64,000 nucleotides of DNA, taken from NCBI RefSeq assembly GCF_002355735.1, contig NZ_AP014879.1, forward strand, positions 1,302,001 to 1,366,000. Reading direction: 5' to 3'. Positions 54,784 through 63,789 of the stretch are shown one piece after another. This DNA is from Sulfuricaulis limicola. GTDB taxonomy: Bacteria > Pseudomonadota > Gammaproteobacteria > Acidiferrobacterales > Sulfurifustaceae. The number at the start of each line of letters is the position of its first letter. Positions within the stretch are counted from its first letter, which is position 1. The translations under genes and the position numbers were made by a program. The notes under the pieces are model-generated. The model did not search any database. It was not told the DNA's origin and worked only from the letters and a program-made list of their open reading frames with translations.

Positions 54784-56548
54784 GGCGAAAGACACCGGAA
54801 ACAGCCTGCGGCTCTACCGCCGACTGCTGGGCTACGCCTGGCCGTACAAATGGGTGTTTCTCGTGGCCGTGGTCGGCATGATCATGCTGTCGGCCAGCGC
54901 CGCCGGCTTCACCGCCCTGATGAAACCGCTGATGGACGAAGGTTTCGTCCAGCGCGACGTCGCGACGATCAAGATGATTCCGCTGCTGATCGTGTTGCTG
55001 TTTCTGGCGCGCGGCATCGGCAATTTCCTGGCGCAATACGGCACGGCCTGGGTCGGGCGGCGCGTCACCTTCGATCTGCGCACCAGCATTTTCCAGCGCA
55101 TGATGTATCTGCCCAGCCGCTATTACGAATCGGGTGCCTCCGGCGGGTTGATATCCCGGATCATCTACGACGTCGAGCAGCTCGCCGCCGGCGTCACCCA
55201 GGTGCCGTATGTCGTGATCGGCGACGGCCTTACGCTGCTGGCATTGGCGGGCTGGCTGCTGTACCTCAACTGGAAGCTCACCCTGGTATTCGCCGTCCTG
55301 TTGCCGGTCACGGCGCTGCTGATGCGGGCCATGAACCGGCGTTTCCTGCGCACCAGCGTCGAGATCCAGAAAAGCATGGGCGAGATATCGCAGGTGGTGC
55401 GCGAGGCCAGCGACGGCCAGCGCGTGGTCAAGGCCTTCGGCGGGCAGGCGATGGAAATCCGTGCGTTTAACCGCGGCAGCGAAAATAACCGTCACCAGAA
55501 CATGCGCAAGGTGGCCGTGTCCGCGATCGGCATGGGCCTGCTGCAGCTCGCCGGTGCGGTCGCACTCGGCCTCGTGATCTATACCGCGCTGTTGTCGGGC
55601 GAGATCACCGCCGGATCGTTCACCTCCTATCTGGTGGCCGCGCTGTGGATCATGGGACCCAGCCGGCGGCTGGCGCGCGTCAACGAAACCATACAGACCG
55701 CGCTGGCCGCGGCACACAGCACCTTTGCCGTGATGGATGAGGCACCGGAGGAGGAAACCGGCTCGGTGAACATCGAACGCGCGCGCGGCCGTGTCGAGTA
55801 TCGCCATGTCGGGTTTCGCTACCACGGCACCGAGCAGGATGTCCTGGACGACGTTTCCTTCCGGGTGGAGCCGGGACAGGTGCTGGCCCTGGTCGGCCAG
55901 TCGGGCAGCGGCAAGAGCACCATTGTCAGCCTGCTGCCGCGTTTTTATCGCGCGGCCCGTGGCGCCATCCTGATCGACGATACCGACATCAATGACCTGA
56001 CCCTGGCCAGCCTGCGCCGGCAGATCGCCCTGGTGGGCCAGGAAAATATCCTGTTCGACGATTCCATCCGCCGCAACATCGCCTACGGCGAGGAGGACGC
56101 GATCGATGCCAGCCGCCTGATGGAGGCGGCGCGCGCGGCGCACGTGCTCGAATTCGCCGAGCGCCTGCCGGAGGGGCTGGACACGCGCGTGGGCGAGCGC
56201 GGCATGCTGCTGTCGGGCGGGCAACGGCAGCGCATCGCCATCGCCCGGGCGCTGTACAAGAACGCGCCGATTCTTATTCTCGACGAGGCCACTTCCGCGC
56301 TCGATACCGAGTCCGAACGGCTGGTGCAGGCCGCGCTGCAAAAACTGATGCTGCACCGGACCACGCTGGTGATCGCACACCGGCTTTCCACCGTAGAACA
56401 TGCCGACAAAATCGTGGTGCTCGCGCAGGGACGCGTGGCGGAGAGCGGCACGCATCGCGAGCTGCTGGCGCGCAACGGTGTCTACGCGGGCTTGTATCGC
56501 AATCAATTCCAGGACAGCCCGTCGGCCGACAAGGTGACGCAAACATGA
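54776..56548 (+). CDS. msbA: Lipid A export ATP-binding/permease protein MsbA
   Basis: ABC transporter that flips lipid A-core across the inner membrane. The 590 residues have six membrane helices (residues about 15-310) and one nucleotide-binding domain with Walker A LVGQSGSGKSTIVSLL, signature LLSGGQRQRIAIARAL, Walker B ILILDEATSALD and His-loop VIAHRLSTVEH. The start is GTG 54776 (MSKAKDTGNSLRLYRRLLGY), inside the exbD end. lpxK follows after 28 bases. Confidence 0.95.
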   Translation: MSKAKDTGNSLRLYRRLLGYAWPYKWVFLVAVVGMIMLSASAAGFTALMKPLMDEGFVQRDVATIKMIPLLIVLLFLARGIGNFLAQYGTAWVGRRVTFDLRTSIFQRMMYLPSRYYESGASGGLISRIIYDVEQLAAGVTQVPYVVIGDGLTLLALAGWLLYLNWKLTLVFAVLLPVTALLMRAMNRRFLRTSVEIQKSMGEISQVVREASDGQRVVKAFGGQAMEIRAFNRGSENNRHQNMRKVAVSAIGMGLLQLAGAVALGLVIYTALLSGEITAGSFTSYLVAALWIMGPSRRLARVNETIQTALAAAHSTFAVMDEAPEEETGSVNIERARGRVEYRHVGFRYHGTEQDVLDDVSFRVEPGQVLALVGQSGSGKSTIVSLLPRFYRAARGAILIDDTDINDLTLASLRRQIALVGQENILFDDSIRRNIAYGEEDAIDASRLMEAARAAHVLEFAERLPEGLDTRVGERGMLLSGGQRQRIAIARALYKNAPILILDEATSALDTESERLVQAALQKLMLHRTTLVIAHRLSTVEHADKIVVLAQGRVAESGTHRELLARNGVYAGLYRNQFQDSPSADKVTQT

Positions 56549-56576
56549 CACCCGTGGTTTCGCGAATCCCCGAATA

Positions 56577-57560
56577 ATGCATTGGCTGGAACAGCACTGG
56601 TACCGTTTCACCCCCGTCAGCCTGCTGTTGTTGCCCGTGAGCTGGCTGTATTGCCTGCTGATGCTGTTGCGCCGGGTTTTGTACCGGCTGGGCATATTCC
56701 CTTCCATAAAATTGCCGGTGCCGGTGATCGTGGTGGGCAATCTCACGGTCGGCGGCAGCGGCAAGACGCCGCTGGTGCTGTGGCTGGCGAGCTTCCTGCG
56801 AGAGAAAGGTTTGCGACCGGGTATTGTCCTGCGCGGTTACGGCGGCAGCGCCGCCGACTGGCCGCATGGCGTCACGCCGCAGCACGATCCCGACGTGGTC
56901 GGCGACGAGGCGGTGTTGCTGGCACGGCAGAGCGAATGCCCGGTGGCGGCGGACCCCGACCGTGTCCGCGGCGCGCAGTATCTGCTGCGTGAACATCGTT
57001 GCGACGTGATCCTGAGCGACGACGGCCTGCAACATCTGCGTCTCGCGCGCGACATGGAAATCGCCGTGATCGACGGCGCGCGCCGCTTCGGCAACGGCCA
57101 CTGCCTGCCCGCCGGACCGTTGCGCGAGCCCGCCAGCCGCCTGCGCGATGTTTCCCTGTGCGTCACCAACGGCACGCCGCAGGCCGGTGAGCTCGGCATG
57201 GCGCTGACGGAGACCGGACTGTGCCGGGTAAATGCGCCGGAGTCCTGGGCCTCCGTGGGGTCGATCAAGGGCGAAACCGTGCACGCCGTGGCCGGCATCG
57301 GCAATCCGGCGCGGTTTTTCGCGCAACTGCGACGCCTGGGCCTGCAGGTCATCGAGCATCCGTTTCCCGATCATCACCGGTATGCGGCGCAGGACATCCG
57401 TTTTCCGGATAATCTGGCGGTGATCATGACCCAGAAAGATGCGGTAAAATGCGAGCGCTTCGCGGGCGATCATGTGTGGTACCTGGCGGTGGAGGCGCGG
57501 CCGGACGCGCGCGTCGGCGAAGAAGTGTGGCAACGACTCAAGGAGAAGCTGCGTGGATAA
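56577..57560 (+). CDS. lpxK: Tetraacyldisaccharide 4'-kinase
   Basis: Phosphorylates the lipid A precursor at the 4' position. The 327 residues have an N-terminal hydrophobic helix ([19 protein letters not shown]), the Walker A motif [18 protein letters not shown], and the conserved [15 protein letters not shown]. It overlaps the start of the Trm112-like gene by 8 bases. Together with msbA and kdsB this is an outer-membrane lipid A cluster. Confidence 0.95.
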   Translation: MHWLEQHWYRFTPVSLLLLPVSWLYCLLMLLRRVLYRLGIFPSIKLPVPVIVVGNLTVGGSGKTPLVLWLASFLREKGLRPGIVLRGYGGSAADWPHGVTPQHDPDVVGDEAVLLARQSECPVAADPDRVRGAQYLLREHRCDVILSDDGLQHLRLARDMEIAVIDGARRFGNGHCLPAGPLREPASRLRDVSLCVTNGTPQAGELGMALTETGLCRVNAPESWASVGSIKGETVHAVAGIGNPARFFAQLRRLGLQVIEHPFPDHHRYAAQDIRFPDNLAVIMTQKDAVKCERFAGDHVWYLAVEARPDARVGEEVWQRLKEKLRG

Positions 57561-57735
57561 AAAGTTGCTCGATATCCTGGTGTGCCCGGCCTGCAAGGGT
57601 CCGCTGATCTACGACAAGAAAAAATCCGAGCTGGTGTGCAAGGCCGACCGCCTGGCTTATCCCGTCCGCGACGATATTCCGGTGATGCTGGAAGACGAGG
57701 CGCGCCAGGTGGCGGAAGAAGAGTTGCCGAAATAA
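57553..57735 (+). CDS. Trm112 family zinc-ribbon protein (YcaR-like)
   Basis: The 60-residue protein has the Trm112 pattern: [17 protein letters not shown] with a CPxC knuckle, [20 protein letters not shown], and LEDEARQV. Bacterial members are often next to lpxK and kdsB; exact function is uncertain. GTG 57553 has AAGGAGAAGC before it, which decides the start over a later ATG. The expected second zinc knuckle is incomplete, with one Cys rather than two. Confidence 0.88.
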   Translation: MDKKLLDILVCPACKGPLIYDKKKSELVCKADRLAYPVRDDIPVMLEDEARQVAEEELPK

Positions 57736-57741
57736 TTTAAA

Positions 57742-57832
57742 TGGACAGGATTAACAGGATTCACAGGATTTTTAAAATCGAAGGAAATAATTATTTATTT
57801 AATCCTGTTAATCCTGTCAATTAATTTTTTCC
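57742..57832. repeat. Intergenic hairpin repeat, family C (CAGGATT unit)
   Basis: Three CAGGATT units exactly 9 bases apart (from GGACAGGATTAACAGGATTC) are mirrored by AATCCTGTTAATCCTGTC after an AT-rich loop. Lies between the Trm112-like gene and kdsB; its sister copy is on the other side of kdsB. Confidence 0.88.
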
Positions 57833-57836
57833 TGTC

Positions 57837-58574
57837 ATGCACATTATCATCCCCGCGCGTTACGCCTCGACCCGGCTTCCCGGCAAGCCGCTCGCCGACG
57901 TTGCCGGCAAGCCGCTGATCCAGCGCGTTCATGATTGCGCCGTGAAGACCGGCGCCGCCCAGGTCGTTATCGCCACGGATGACGAACGCATTCACAGGGC
58001 AGCCGTGAGTTTCGGTGCGCGCGTGGTGATGACGTCGGCCGCGCATCGCTCCGGCACGGACCGGCTGGCCGAGGTGATCGAAAAGCTCGCCATCGGCCCG
58101 GAGGAAATTGTCGTGAACCTGCAGGGTGACGAGCCGCTGATGCCGCCGGAACTGATGCGCGAGGTGGCGGAAAAACTGGCGTCGCACAAGGAGGCGCAGG
58201 TAGCGACCGCCTGCCACGCCATTCATGATCGCGAGACCCTCACCAATCCCAATGTCGTGAAGGTGGTGCGCGACGCCAGGGGGTATGCGCTTTATTTCAG
58301 CCGCGCCGCCATTCCCTGGCCGCGTGACATGATGGCCGGGAAGGGCGATGGAGAAATCAAGGCATACCGTCATATCGGGTTGTATGCCTATCGCGCCGGC
58401 TTTGTGCGCCGCTATGCTTCCTGGCCGCCCTGTCCGCCGGAGGAGACGGAGCAGCTCGAGCAGTTGCGCGTTTTGTGGCATGGAGAGCGGATCGTGGTGC
58501 ACGAGGCGCGCCAGATGCCCGAGGCCGGTGTGGATACGCCGGAAGATCTGGAAAGAGTAAGGAAATATTTTTGA
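57837..58574 (+). CDS. kdsB: 3-deoxy-manno-octulosonate cytidylyltransferase
   Basis: Activates Kdo as CMP-Kdo for lipopolysaccharide core. The 245 residues show the nucleotidyltransferase start IIIPARYASTRLPGKPLADV, then VVIATDDERI, VVNLQGDEPLMPPEL, and HIGLYAYRAGF followed by RRYASWPPCPPEETEQLEQL. Full length. Family C repeats lie 4 bases before its ATG and 2 bases after its stop, so its message would be bracketed by hairpins. Confidence 0.95.
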   Translation: MHIIIPARYASTRLPGKPLADVAGKPLIQRVHDCAVKTGAAQVVIATDDERIHRAAVSFGARVVMTSAAHRSGTDRLAEVIEKLAIGPEEIVVNLQGDEPLMPPELMREVAEKLASHKEAQVATACHAIHDRETLTNPNVVKVVRDARGYALYFSRAAIPWPRDMMAGKGDGEIKAYRHIGLYAYRAGFVRRYASWPPCPPEETEQLEQLRVLWHGERIVVHEARQMPEAGVDTPEDLERVRKYF

Positions 58575-58575
58575 A

Positions 58576-58663
58576 TAGACAGGATTTACAGGATTAACAG
58601 GATTAGAAAAAATAAGACCCGGGTTTCTTTTGAATCCTGTAAATCCTGTTAATCCTGTCCATT
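58576..58663. repeat. Intergenic hairpin repeat, family C
   Basis: CAGGATT units 9 bases apart on the left are mirrored by AATCCTGTAAATCCTGTT and AATCCTGTCC on the right, between kdsB and the phosphatase gene. Confidence 0.88.
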
Positions 58664-58682
58664 TATTTTCTATTTATTTTCC

Positions 58683-59159
58683 ATGATAAAAGTTTTATTC
58701 GTATGTCTCGGTAATATCTGCCGCTCGCCGACGGCGGAGGGCGTATTCCGGAAACTCGTGCGCGAGCACCAGCTGGAGCATCACTTCGAAATCGATTCAG
58801 CGGGGACCCACGCCTATCATGTCGGCAAGCCGCCGGATGAGCGCGCCCAGGCCGCCTGTGCCCGTCGCGGCATCGACATCAGCCGTTTGAGCGGGCGCCA
58901 GGCCATTGCCGGCGACATCGAGAAATTCGATTACGTCCTGGCCATGGATCGCGAGAACCATGAAAATCTTCTGGAGATTTGTCCTCAGGGGTATGAATCC
59001 CGCATCCGGCTGTTCATGGAGTTCGCCCCCAGCCGCCCGGAGGAAGAGGTGCCCGATCCGTATTTCGGCGGCGCGGGTGGATTCGATCGCGTGCTCGACA
59101 TGATCGAGGATGCGGCACAGGGACTGCTGGAAGAAATCCAGCGCACGCGCCTGAAATAA
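58683..59159 (+). CDS. Low-molecular-weight protein tyrosine phosphatase
   Basis: The 158 residues have the catalytic P-loop VLFVCLGNICRSPTAEGVF (Cys 8, C-x5-R) and the general-acid loop VPDPYFGGAGGFDRVLDMIE. It should remove phosphate from tyrosine, perhaps on a polysaccharide-export kinase. No wzc-like kinase is in the window. ATG 58683 has no obvious Shine-Dalgarno. A strong terminator follows. Confidence 0.92.
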   Translation: MIKVLFVCLGNICRSPTAEGVFRKLVREHQLEHHFEIDSAGTHAYHVGKPPDERAQAACARRGIDISRLSGRQAIAGDIEKFDYVLAMDRENHENLLEICPQGYESRIRLFMEFAPSRPEEEVPDPYFGGAGGFDRVLDMIEDAAQGLLEEIQRTRLK

Positions 59160-59175
59160 TCAAGTACGAGCCTCA

Positions 59176-59209
59176 AACAAAAAACCCGCCTTGCGGCGGG
59201 TTTTTTGTT
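59176..59209. terminator. Bidirectional rho-independent terminator
   Basis: AACAAAAAACCCGCC and GGCGGGTTTTTTGTT pair perfectly around TTGC, with T tracts in both directions. It separates the convergent tyrosine phosphatase and rne genes, touching the rne stop codon. Confidence 0.95.
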
Positions 59210-61581
59210 TACTTGTTGCCTTTGTTGTCGTCGTCAAACCGGGTCTCGACCTGAACCAGCTCCGGTTTGGGAGCGGATTCACTGCTGTCGGGCGCATGAT
59301 GCGTTTCGTCATGCCCGGACGTGGGCGACGAGGGCGTGTGCCAGCCGTCGTTGTTCTGCTCCGACGGTTTGTCCCAGGACGAAGCGACGGGTGGGGTTTC
59401 CGTGAAGGTTTCCGTCACGCCGCCGGTTGCGGCGGCCGGCGGCACGTAGGAAGTTTCCTCGCGGGGAGGACGCGGGGCCGGTGCCGGACGGTCCGGCGAC
59501 CCGTTTGCTTCCGGCGCACCATTGCGCGCATTGAAATCCTGCCGCTCCTGCGGTGCTCTGCCTTCCTGGCCCCGGCCGCCGCGACGACGGCCGCGACGAC
59601 GGCGCCGTCCGCTTCCGCCCTCGGGACGCTCACGTTGAGCCTGGTTGGCATCACCGCCGGGAGCGCCGGCGGCCTGCGGCGGCTGTGGCGGGCGCTGACG
59701 GTTTTGGTCCTGACCCTGACCCTGCCCGCCGGGACGGCGATCGCCATGCGCATGACGTTCATGCCGCTGGCCGTGAGGCGGGCGATGGGGCGGGCGCCCG
59801 CCGCCATGGCCGCGGCCCGGCTGGTGTTGGCGCATCGGACGGCTTTCCGCCGCCACCGGTTTCTTTTCTTCCTCGGCTTTCTTGCCGAACAGGCCGGTGA
59901 TGATCTTTTTGATGAGGCCGCCGCCGTTGGCGGCAGCCGGCTTCGGACGTTCCGGCGGTGCGGCGCTGTGCGTGAGCGGACCGATGACCGGCTTTTCCGC
60001 TTCCGCCGACACCGGCGTGGGTTGGGTGGGCCGGCGGTCTTCGTCTTCCTCGTCCTCGACCAGATCGATCTCGTAGCTCGGTACGTCGGCCTCGGCCTCG
60101 TATTCGTCGATGCGCAGGCGGCGGATATGGTAGTGGGGAGTTTCCATGTCCGACATCGGGATGATCATGATCGGGGTGCCGATGCGCGATTCGATGGCGC
60201 TCATTTCCATGCGTTTCTCGTTCAGCAGGAAGGTCGCGGTGTCGATCGGCAGGTGCACATGCACCGCGGCGGTGTTTTCCTTCATGGCCTCTTCCTGGAT
60301 CATGCGCAGGATCGAGAGCGCGGAGGACTGCACGCTGCGGATATGGCCGGTGCCGCGGCAGCGCGGGCAGATCAGGCTGGAGGACTCGCCGAGCGACGGA
60401 CGCAGGCGCTGGCGCGACATCTCGAGCAGTCCGAAACGCGAGATGCGGCCGACCTGGGTGCGGGCGCGGTCCACCTTGAGCGATTCGAACATGCGGTTTT
60501 CCACTTCGCGGCGGTTGCGCTCGGGCGTCATGTCGATGAAGTCGATGACGATCAGGCCGCCCAGGTCGCGCAGGCGCAGCTGACGGGCGATTTCTTCCGC
60601 CGCTTCCAGGTTGGTGTTGAACGCGGTCTCCTCGATGTCGGCGCCCTTGGTGGCGCGCGCCGAGTTCACGTCGATCGTCACCAAGGCTTCGGTCTTGTCG
60701 AACACGATCGCGCCACCCGATTCCAGGCGCACCTCGCGCGAGAACGCCGACTCGATCTGATGCTCGATCTGGTAGCGCGAGAACATCGGCGTCTCGTCCT
60801 TGTACAGCTTGAGCTTGTCGATGAATTGCGGCGCCACCTGTTGCATGAATTTGATCATGCGCTCGTGGATCTCCGGGTTGTCCACCAGCACCTCGCCGAT
60901 ATCGGTCTTGAGGTAATCACGCGTGGCGCGCACCACCAGGTTGCTTTCCTGGTAGATCAGGAAAGCCGCGGCGCGCTCTTGCGAAGCCTTGTAGATGGCG
61001 TCCCACAGGTTGATCAGGTAGTCGAGGTCCCACTGCAGTTCCTCGGCCGAACGGCCGATGCCGGCGGTACGGGCGATGACGGAGTAGTCGTCCGGCAGCT
61101 TGAGCTGGGACATGGCCTCGCGCAGCTCGGCGCGTTCCTCGCCCTCAATGCGGCGCGAGATGCCGCCGCCCTTGGGGTTGTTGGGCATGAGCACCAGGTA
61201 GCGGCCGGCGAGGCTGACGAAGGTGGTGAGCGCCGCACCCTTGGTGCCGCGCTCTTCCTTGTCCACCTGCACCAGCAGTTCCTGGCCTTCGCGGATGACG
61301 TCCTTGATGCGCACCTGGCTCATCGGGGTGCGTTCGTTGAAACCCTGGAAGTAAATGCGGGAGATTTCCTTGAGCGGCAGGAAGCCCTGGCGCTCGGAAC
61401 CGTAGTCCACGAAGGCGGCTTCCAGACTCGGTTCCACGCGGGTGACCTTGCCCTTGTAGATGTTTCCCTTTTTCTGCTGGTAGGTCGAGGATTCGATGTC
61501 GAGGTCGAGCAGTTTCTGGCCGTCGACAACGGCCAACCGCAACTCCTCGGGGTGAGTTGCGTTAAACAGGATGCGCTTCAT
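59209..61581 (-). CDS. rne: Ribonuclease E
   Basis: Main endoribonuclease for mRNA decay and rRNA/tRNA processing. The 790 residues begin MKRILFNATHPEELRLAVVD, have an S1 domain with GNIYKGKVTRVEPSLEAAFV (about 38-120), the catalytic VTIDVNSARATKG and VIDFIDMTPERN with two metal-binding Asp residues, and a zinc-link CPRCRGTGHIRS near 405. The C-terminal part is shorter than in E. coli: an Arg/Gly/Pro-rich disordered scaffold ([17 protein letters not shown]) and an acidic tail. Confidence 0.95.
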   Translation of the reverse strand: MKRILFNATHPEELRLAVVDGQKLLDLDIESSTYQQKKGNIYKGKVTRVEPSLEAAFVDYGSERQGFLPLKEISRIYFQGFNERTPMSQVRIKDVIREGQELLVQVDKEERGTKGAALTTFVSLAGRYLVLMPNNPKGGGISRRIEGEERAELREAMSQLKLPDDYSVIARTAGIGRSAEELQWDLDYLINLWDAIYKASQERAAAFLIYQESNLVVRATRDYLKTDIGEVLVDNPEIHERMIKFMQQVAPQFIDKLKLYKDETPMFSRYQIEHQIESAFSREVRLESGGAIVFDKTEALVTIDVNSARATKGADIEETAFNTNLEAAEEIARQLRLRDLGGLIVIDFIDMTPERNRREVENRMFESLKVDRARTQVGRISRFGLLEMSRQRLRPSLGESSSLICPRCRGTGHIRSVQSSALSILRMIQEEAMKENTAAVHVHLPIDTATFLLNEKRMEMSAIESRIGTPIMIIPMSDMETPHYHIRRLRIDEYEAEADVPSYEIDLVEDEEDEDRRPTQPTPVSAEAEKPVIGPLTHSAAPPERPKPAAANGGGLIKKIITGLFGKKAEEEKKPVAAESRPMRQHQPGRGHGGGRPPHRPPHGQRHERHAHGDRRPGGQGQGQDQNRQRPPQPPQAAGAPGGDANQAQRERPEGGSGRRRRRGRRRGGRGQEGRAPQERQDFNARNGAPEANGSPDRPAPAPRPPREETSYVPPAAATGGVTETFTETPPVASSWDKPSEQNNDGWHTPSSPTSGHDETHHAPDSSESAPKPELVQVETRFDDDNKGNK

Positions 61582-62097
61582 TGTTGATATATGTCCCCGA
61601 CGCCCGGTTTGGCGCGCGGTTCCGCCCGCGCTGTGGTTTCAGCGCGACATGACGGAACGTCGTCCTGCCGACAGGGTGACAGAGGCCTTGGTGCAGGTTA
61701 GCGGCCTTCTGTTTTGGTCCCGCGCATCATGAAAAGGCGCAGGATGTACAATTCAGACTTTAAATTACGCCGTGAACAGGTTTTGGCTGTCCCACGCGTC
61801 GTCTGCCTGTGTGTGTCGGCAGGTGCTCGCCTATAGGAGCGTCTAATCCATACGTCTCTACATAAAGTAGGGGAGAGACGTGTTACCCTTTTTGGGCTCT
61901 GGCCGCGTTTAGGTGTCTGGCTACCGGCGCTGCGCCGGGGGCAACGGTGCGGTAGAGCCCGCGCCGGCTTTTACCTGGCGCGAAAATCCGTTGCGTTTCG
62001 TGTACTTGTGTAAAATTCCAAAGAATTTACTAAAAGTACACATAGGCACTATAGCAAACCAATTGACTTCCCAGCAATCTGTTATTATCGCCCCGGC
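61582..62097. promoter_or_regulatory. Divergent regulatory region between rne and rluC
   Basis: These 516 bases contain no convincing gene. In rne sense they form a long leader; a hairpin lies at 61852-61881 (arms ACGTCTCT/AGAGACGT), about 270 bases before the rne start. E. coli rne is known to use a long structured leader for feedback. The half near rluC is AT-rich and probably holds its promoter, though no consensus boxes stood out. Confidence 0.55.
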
Positions 62098-63048
62098 ATG
62101 AAACCGGCCGTAGACCCCGCCACTCCCGCCGTCCGTTATGTTGAAATCGATGAATCCCGTGCCGGCCAGCGGCTCGACAATTTCCTGATCGCCACCCTCA
62201 AGGGCGTCCCCAAAAGCCATATTTACCGCATTTTGCGCAAGGGCGAGGTGCGAGTTAACAAGGGCCGGGCGCGCCCGGACTATCGTCTGGAGGCGGGGGA
62301 TGTGGTGCGGATACCGCCCCTGCGACAATCGCCCCCCAAGCTGGACTCAGCCGAGGCCGCAGAAGGCTTTGCCTGGCTGCTACCGCGCATCCTGTATGAA
62401 GACGATGACCTGATGGTGGTGAACAAGCCGGCCGGCCTGGCGGTGCACGCCGGCAGCGGCGTTGCCGTGGGGCTGATCGAGGCGCTGCGCGGGCTGCGGC
62501 CGGAGGCGCCGTTCCTCGACCTGGCTCACCGCCTGGACCGGGACACCTCCGGCTGCCTGCTGCTGGCCAAGACCCGCCCGGCGTTGCTGGCGCTGCATCG
62601 CCTGTTGCGCGAGGGCGATATGGAAAAACGCTACCTCGCCCTGGTCGCCGGGACTTGGCGCGGCGGCCAGCGCGAGGTGGACGTGGCGCTGGAAAAAAAC
62701 CGGCCCCGGTCAGGCGAGCGCATGGTGGAGGTGTCCGAGACCGGCAAGCAGGCGACCAGTCTGTTCGTGCCGCACCAGCGATATGGCTCCGCCACGCTCA
62801 TGGAGATCCGGCTGCTCACCGGCCGCACCCACCAGGCGCGGGTGCATGCGGCGCACCTGGGCCACCCGATCGCCGGTGACGACAAGTACGGCGATCGCGA
62901 ATTCAACCGCCGCCTGCACAAGCTGGGGCTGCGGCGCCTGTTTCTGCACGCCGCGCGCCTGCGGTTCGCGCACCCGGTGAGCGGAGATAAAATGGATCTG
63001 GAGGCTCCGCTTCCGGATGAACTTTCCGGGGTGCTGGCAAAACTTTGA
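62098..63048 (+). CDS. rluC: 23S rRNA pseudouridine synthase RluC
   Basis: Makes pseudouridines in 23S rRNA helix region 955/2504/2580. The 316 residues have an N-terminal S4 RNA-binding domain (about 18-75, RLDNFLIATLKGVPKSHIYR) and the RluA-type core with catalytic Asp147 in HRLDRDTSGCLLLAK, then LLTGRTHQARVHAAHLGHPI. Divergent from rne, a widely conserved neighbourhood. ATG 62098. Confidence 0.93.
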   Translation: MKPAVDPATPAVRYVEIDESRAGQRLDNFLIATLKGVPKSHIYRILRKGEVRVNKGRARPDYRLEAGDVVRIPPLRQSPPKLDSAEAAEGFAWLLPRILYEDDDLMVVNKPAGLAVHAGSGVAVGLIEALRGLRPEAPFLDLAHRLDRDTSGCLLLAKTRPALLALHRLLREGDMEKRYLALVAGTWRGGQREVDVALEKNRPRSGERMVEVSETGKQATSLFVPHQRYGSATLMEIRLLTGRTHQARVHAAHLGHPIAGDDKYGDREFNRRLHKLGLRRLFLHAARLRFAHPVSGDKMDLEAPLPDELSGVLAKL

Positions 63049-63050
63049 TT

Positions 63051-63083
63051 TTGAACCGCCTTGGCGCCTTGGCGGTTAAATTT
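63051..63083. repeat. Short palindromic repeat, family D
   Basis: AACCGCCTTGGCGCCTTGGCGGTT is a near-perfect palindrome made of two CCTTGGCG units. It lies between rluC and the HAD gene. It looks like a single arm of the same kind of unit-repeat element as families A to C. Confidence 0.65.
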
Positions 63084-63099
63084 CTTTTTGTTAGATATT

Positions 63100-63789
63100 A
63101 TGAAACCAAGGCATGAACTGATTATTTTCGACTGGGATGGAACCCTCATGGATTCCATCGCCAAGATCGTGCGCTGTTTCACGGCGGCGGTGGACGATGT
63201 CGGCCTGCCGCAACCGGGCGAGGACGCCACGCGCCATATCATCGGTCTCGGACTGGCCGAGGCGGTGGCGACGCTGCTGCCGCAGGCGGACGAGGTCGCG
63301 CGCACGCAGGTGGTGGAGCGCTATCGCGAGCATTTTCTGCATATCGATCAGACCCACATGCCGCTGTTTCCCGGCGTGCGCGAGGGGCTGGAGTCGCTCG
63401 CGGCGCAGGGTTATCTGCTCGCGGTCGCGACCGGCAAGGCGCGCCGCGGGCTGGAGCGTGTGTTGCGCGACACCGGCACGACGCATCTGTTCGTGGCCAC
63501 GCGCTGTGCCGACGAGGCGTTTTCCAAACCGCATCCGCGCATGCTCGAGGACATTCTCGATCAGACCGGTTTCAATGCCGGGCAGGCTCTGATGGTGGGG
63601 GATACCACCTATGACATGCAGATGGCGCGCCATGCCGGCATGGACGGTCTGGCCGTCACCTATGGCGTGCACGGCCGCGAGCTGCTGGCGGAACACGGTC
63701 CGCTGGCCTGTCTGGATTCCTTCAGCGAGGTTTATGCGTGGCTGCAACAGGCAAGCCGTCCATCATCTGCCGCAGCCGCGAACTCGTAG
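63100..63789 (+). CDS. HAD-superfamily phosphatase (Gph-like)
   Basis: The 229 residues carry HAD motif I IFDWDGTLMDSI (nucleophile Asp 11), motif II-like LAVATGKARRG, motif III KPHPRMLEDILDQ and motif IV VGDTTYDMQMA. Close to phosphoglycolate phosphatase/PpaX-type enzymes, which also often follow rluC, but the substrate cannot be fixed from sequence. ATG 63100 was chosen because it begins the conserved domain; the upstream frame crosses the family D repeat. Confidence 0.88.
   Translation: MKPRHELIIFDWDGTLMDSIAKIVRCFTAAVDDVGLPQPGEDATRHIIGLGLAEAVATLLPQADEVARTQVVERYREHFLHIDQTHMPLFPGVREGLESLAAQGYLLAVATGKARRGLERVLRDTGTTHLFVATRCADEAFSKPHPRMLEDILDQTGFNAGQALMVGDTTYDMQMARHAGMDGLAVTYGVHGRELLAEHGPLACLDSFSEVYAWLQQASRPSSAAAANS

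Noticed and set aside
59191-61587. A nearly 800-codon open frame antisense to rne
   Set aside because: It mirrors rne almost exactly, encodes an amino-acid mix typical of the reverse strand of GC-rich genes, and matches no family. Similar antisense frames over rnr (12742-15021) and lysS (2520-3998) were rejected for the same reason.
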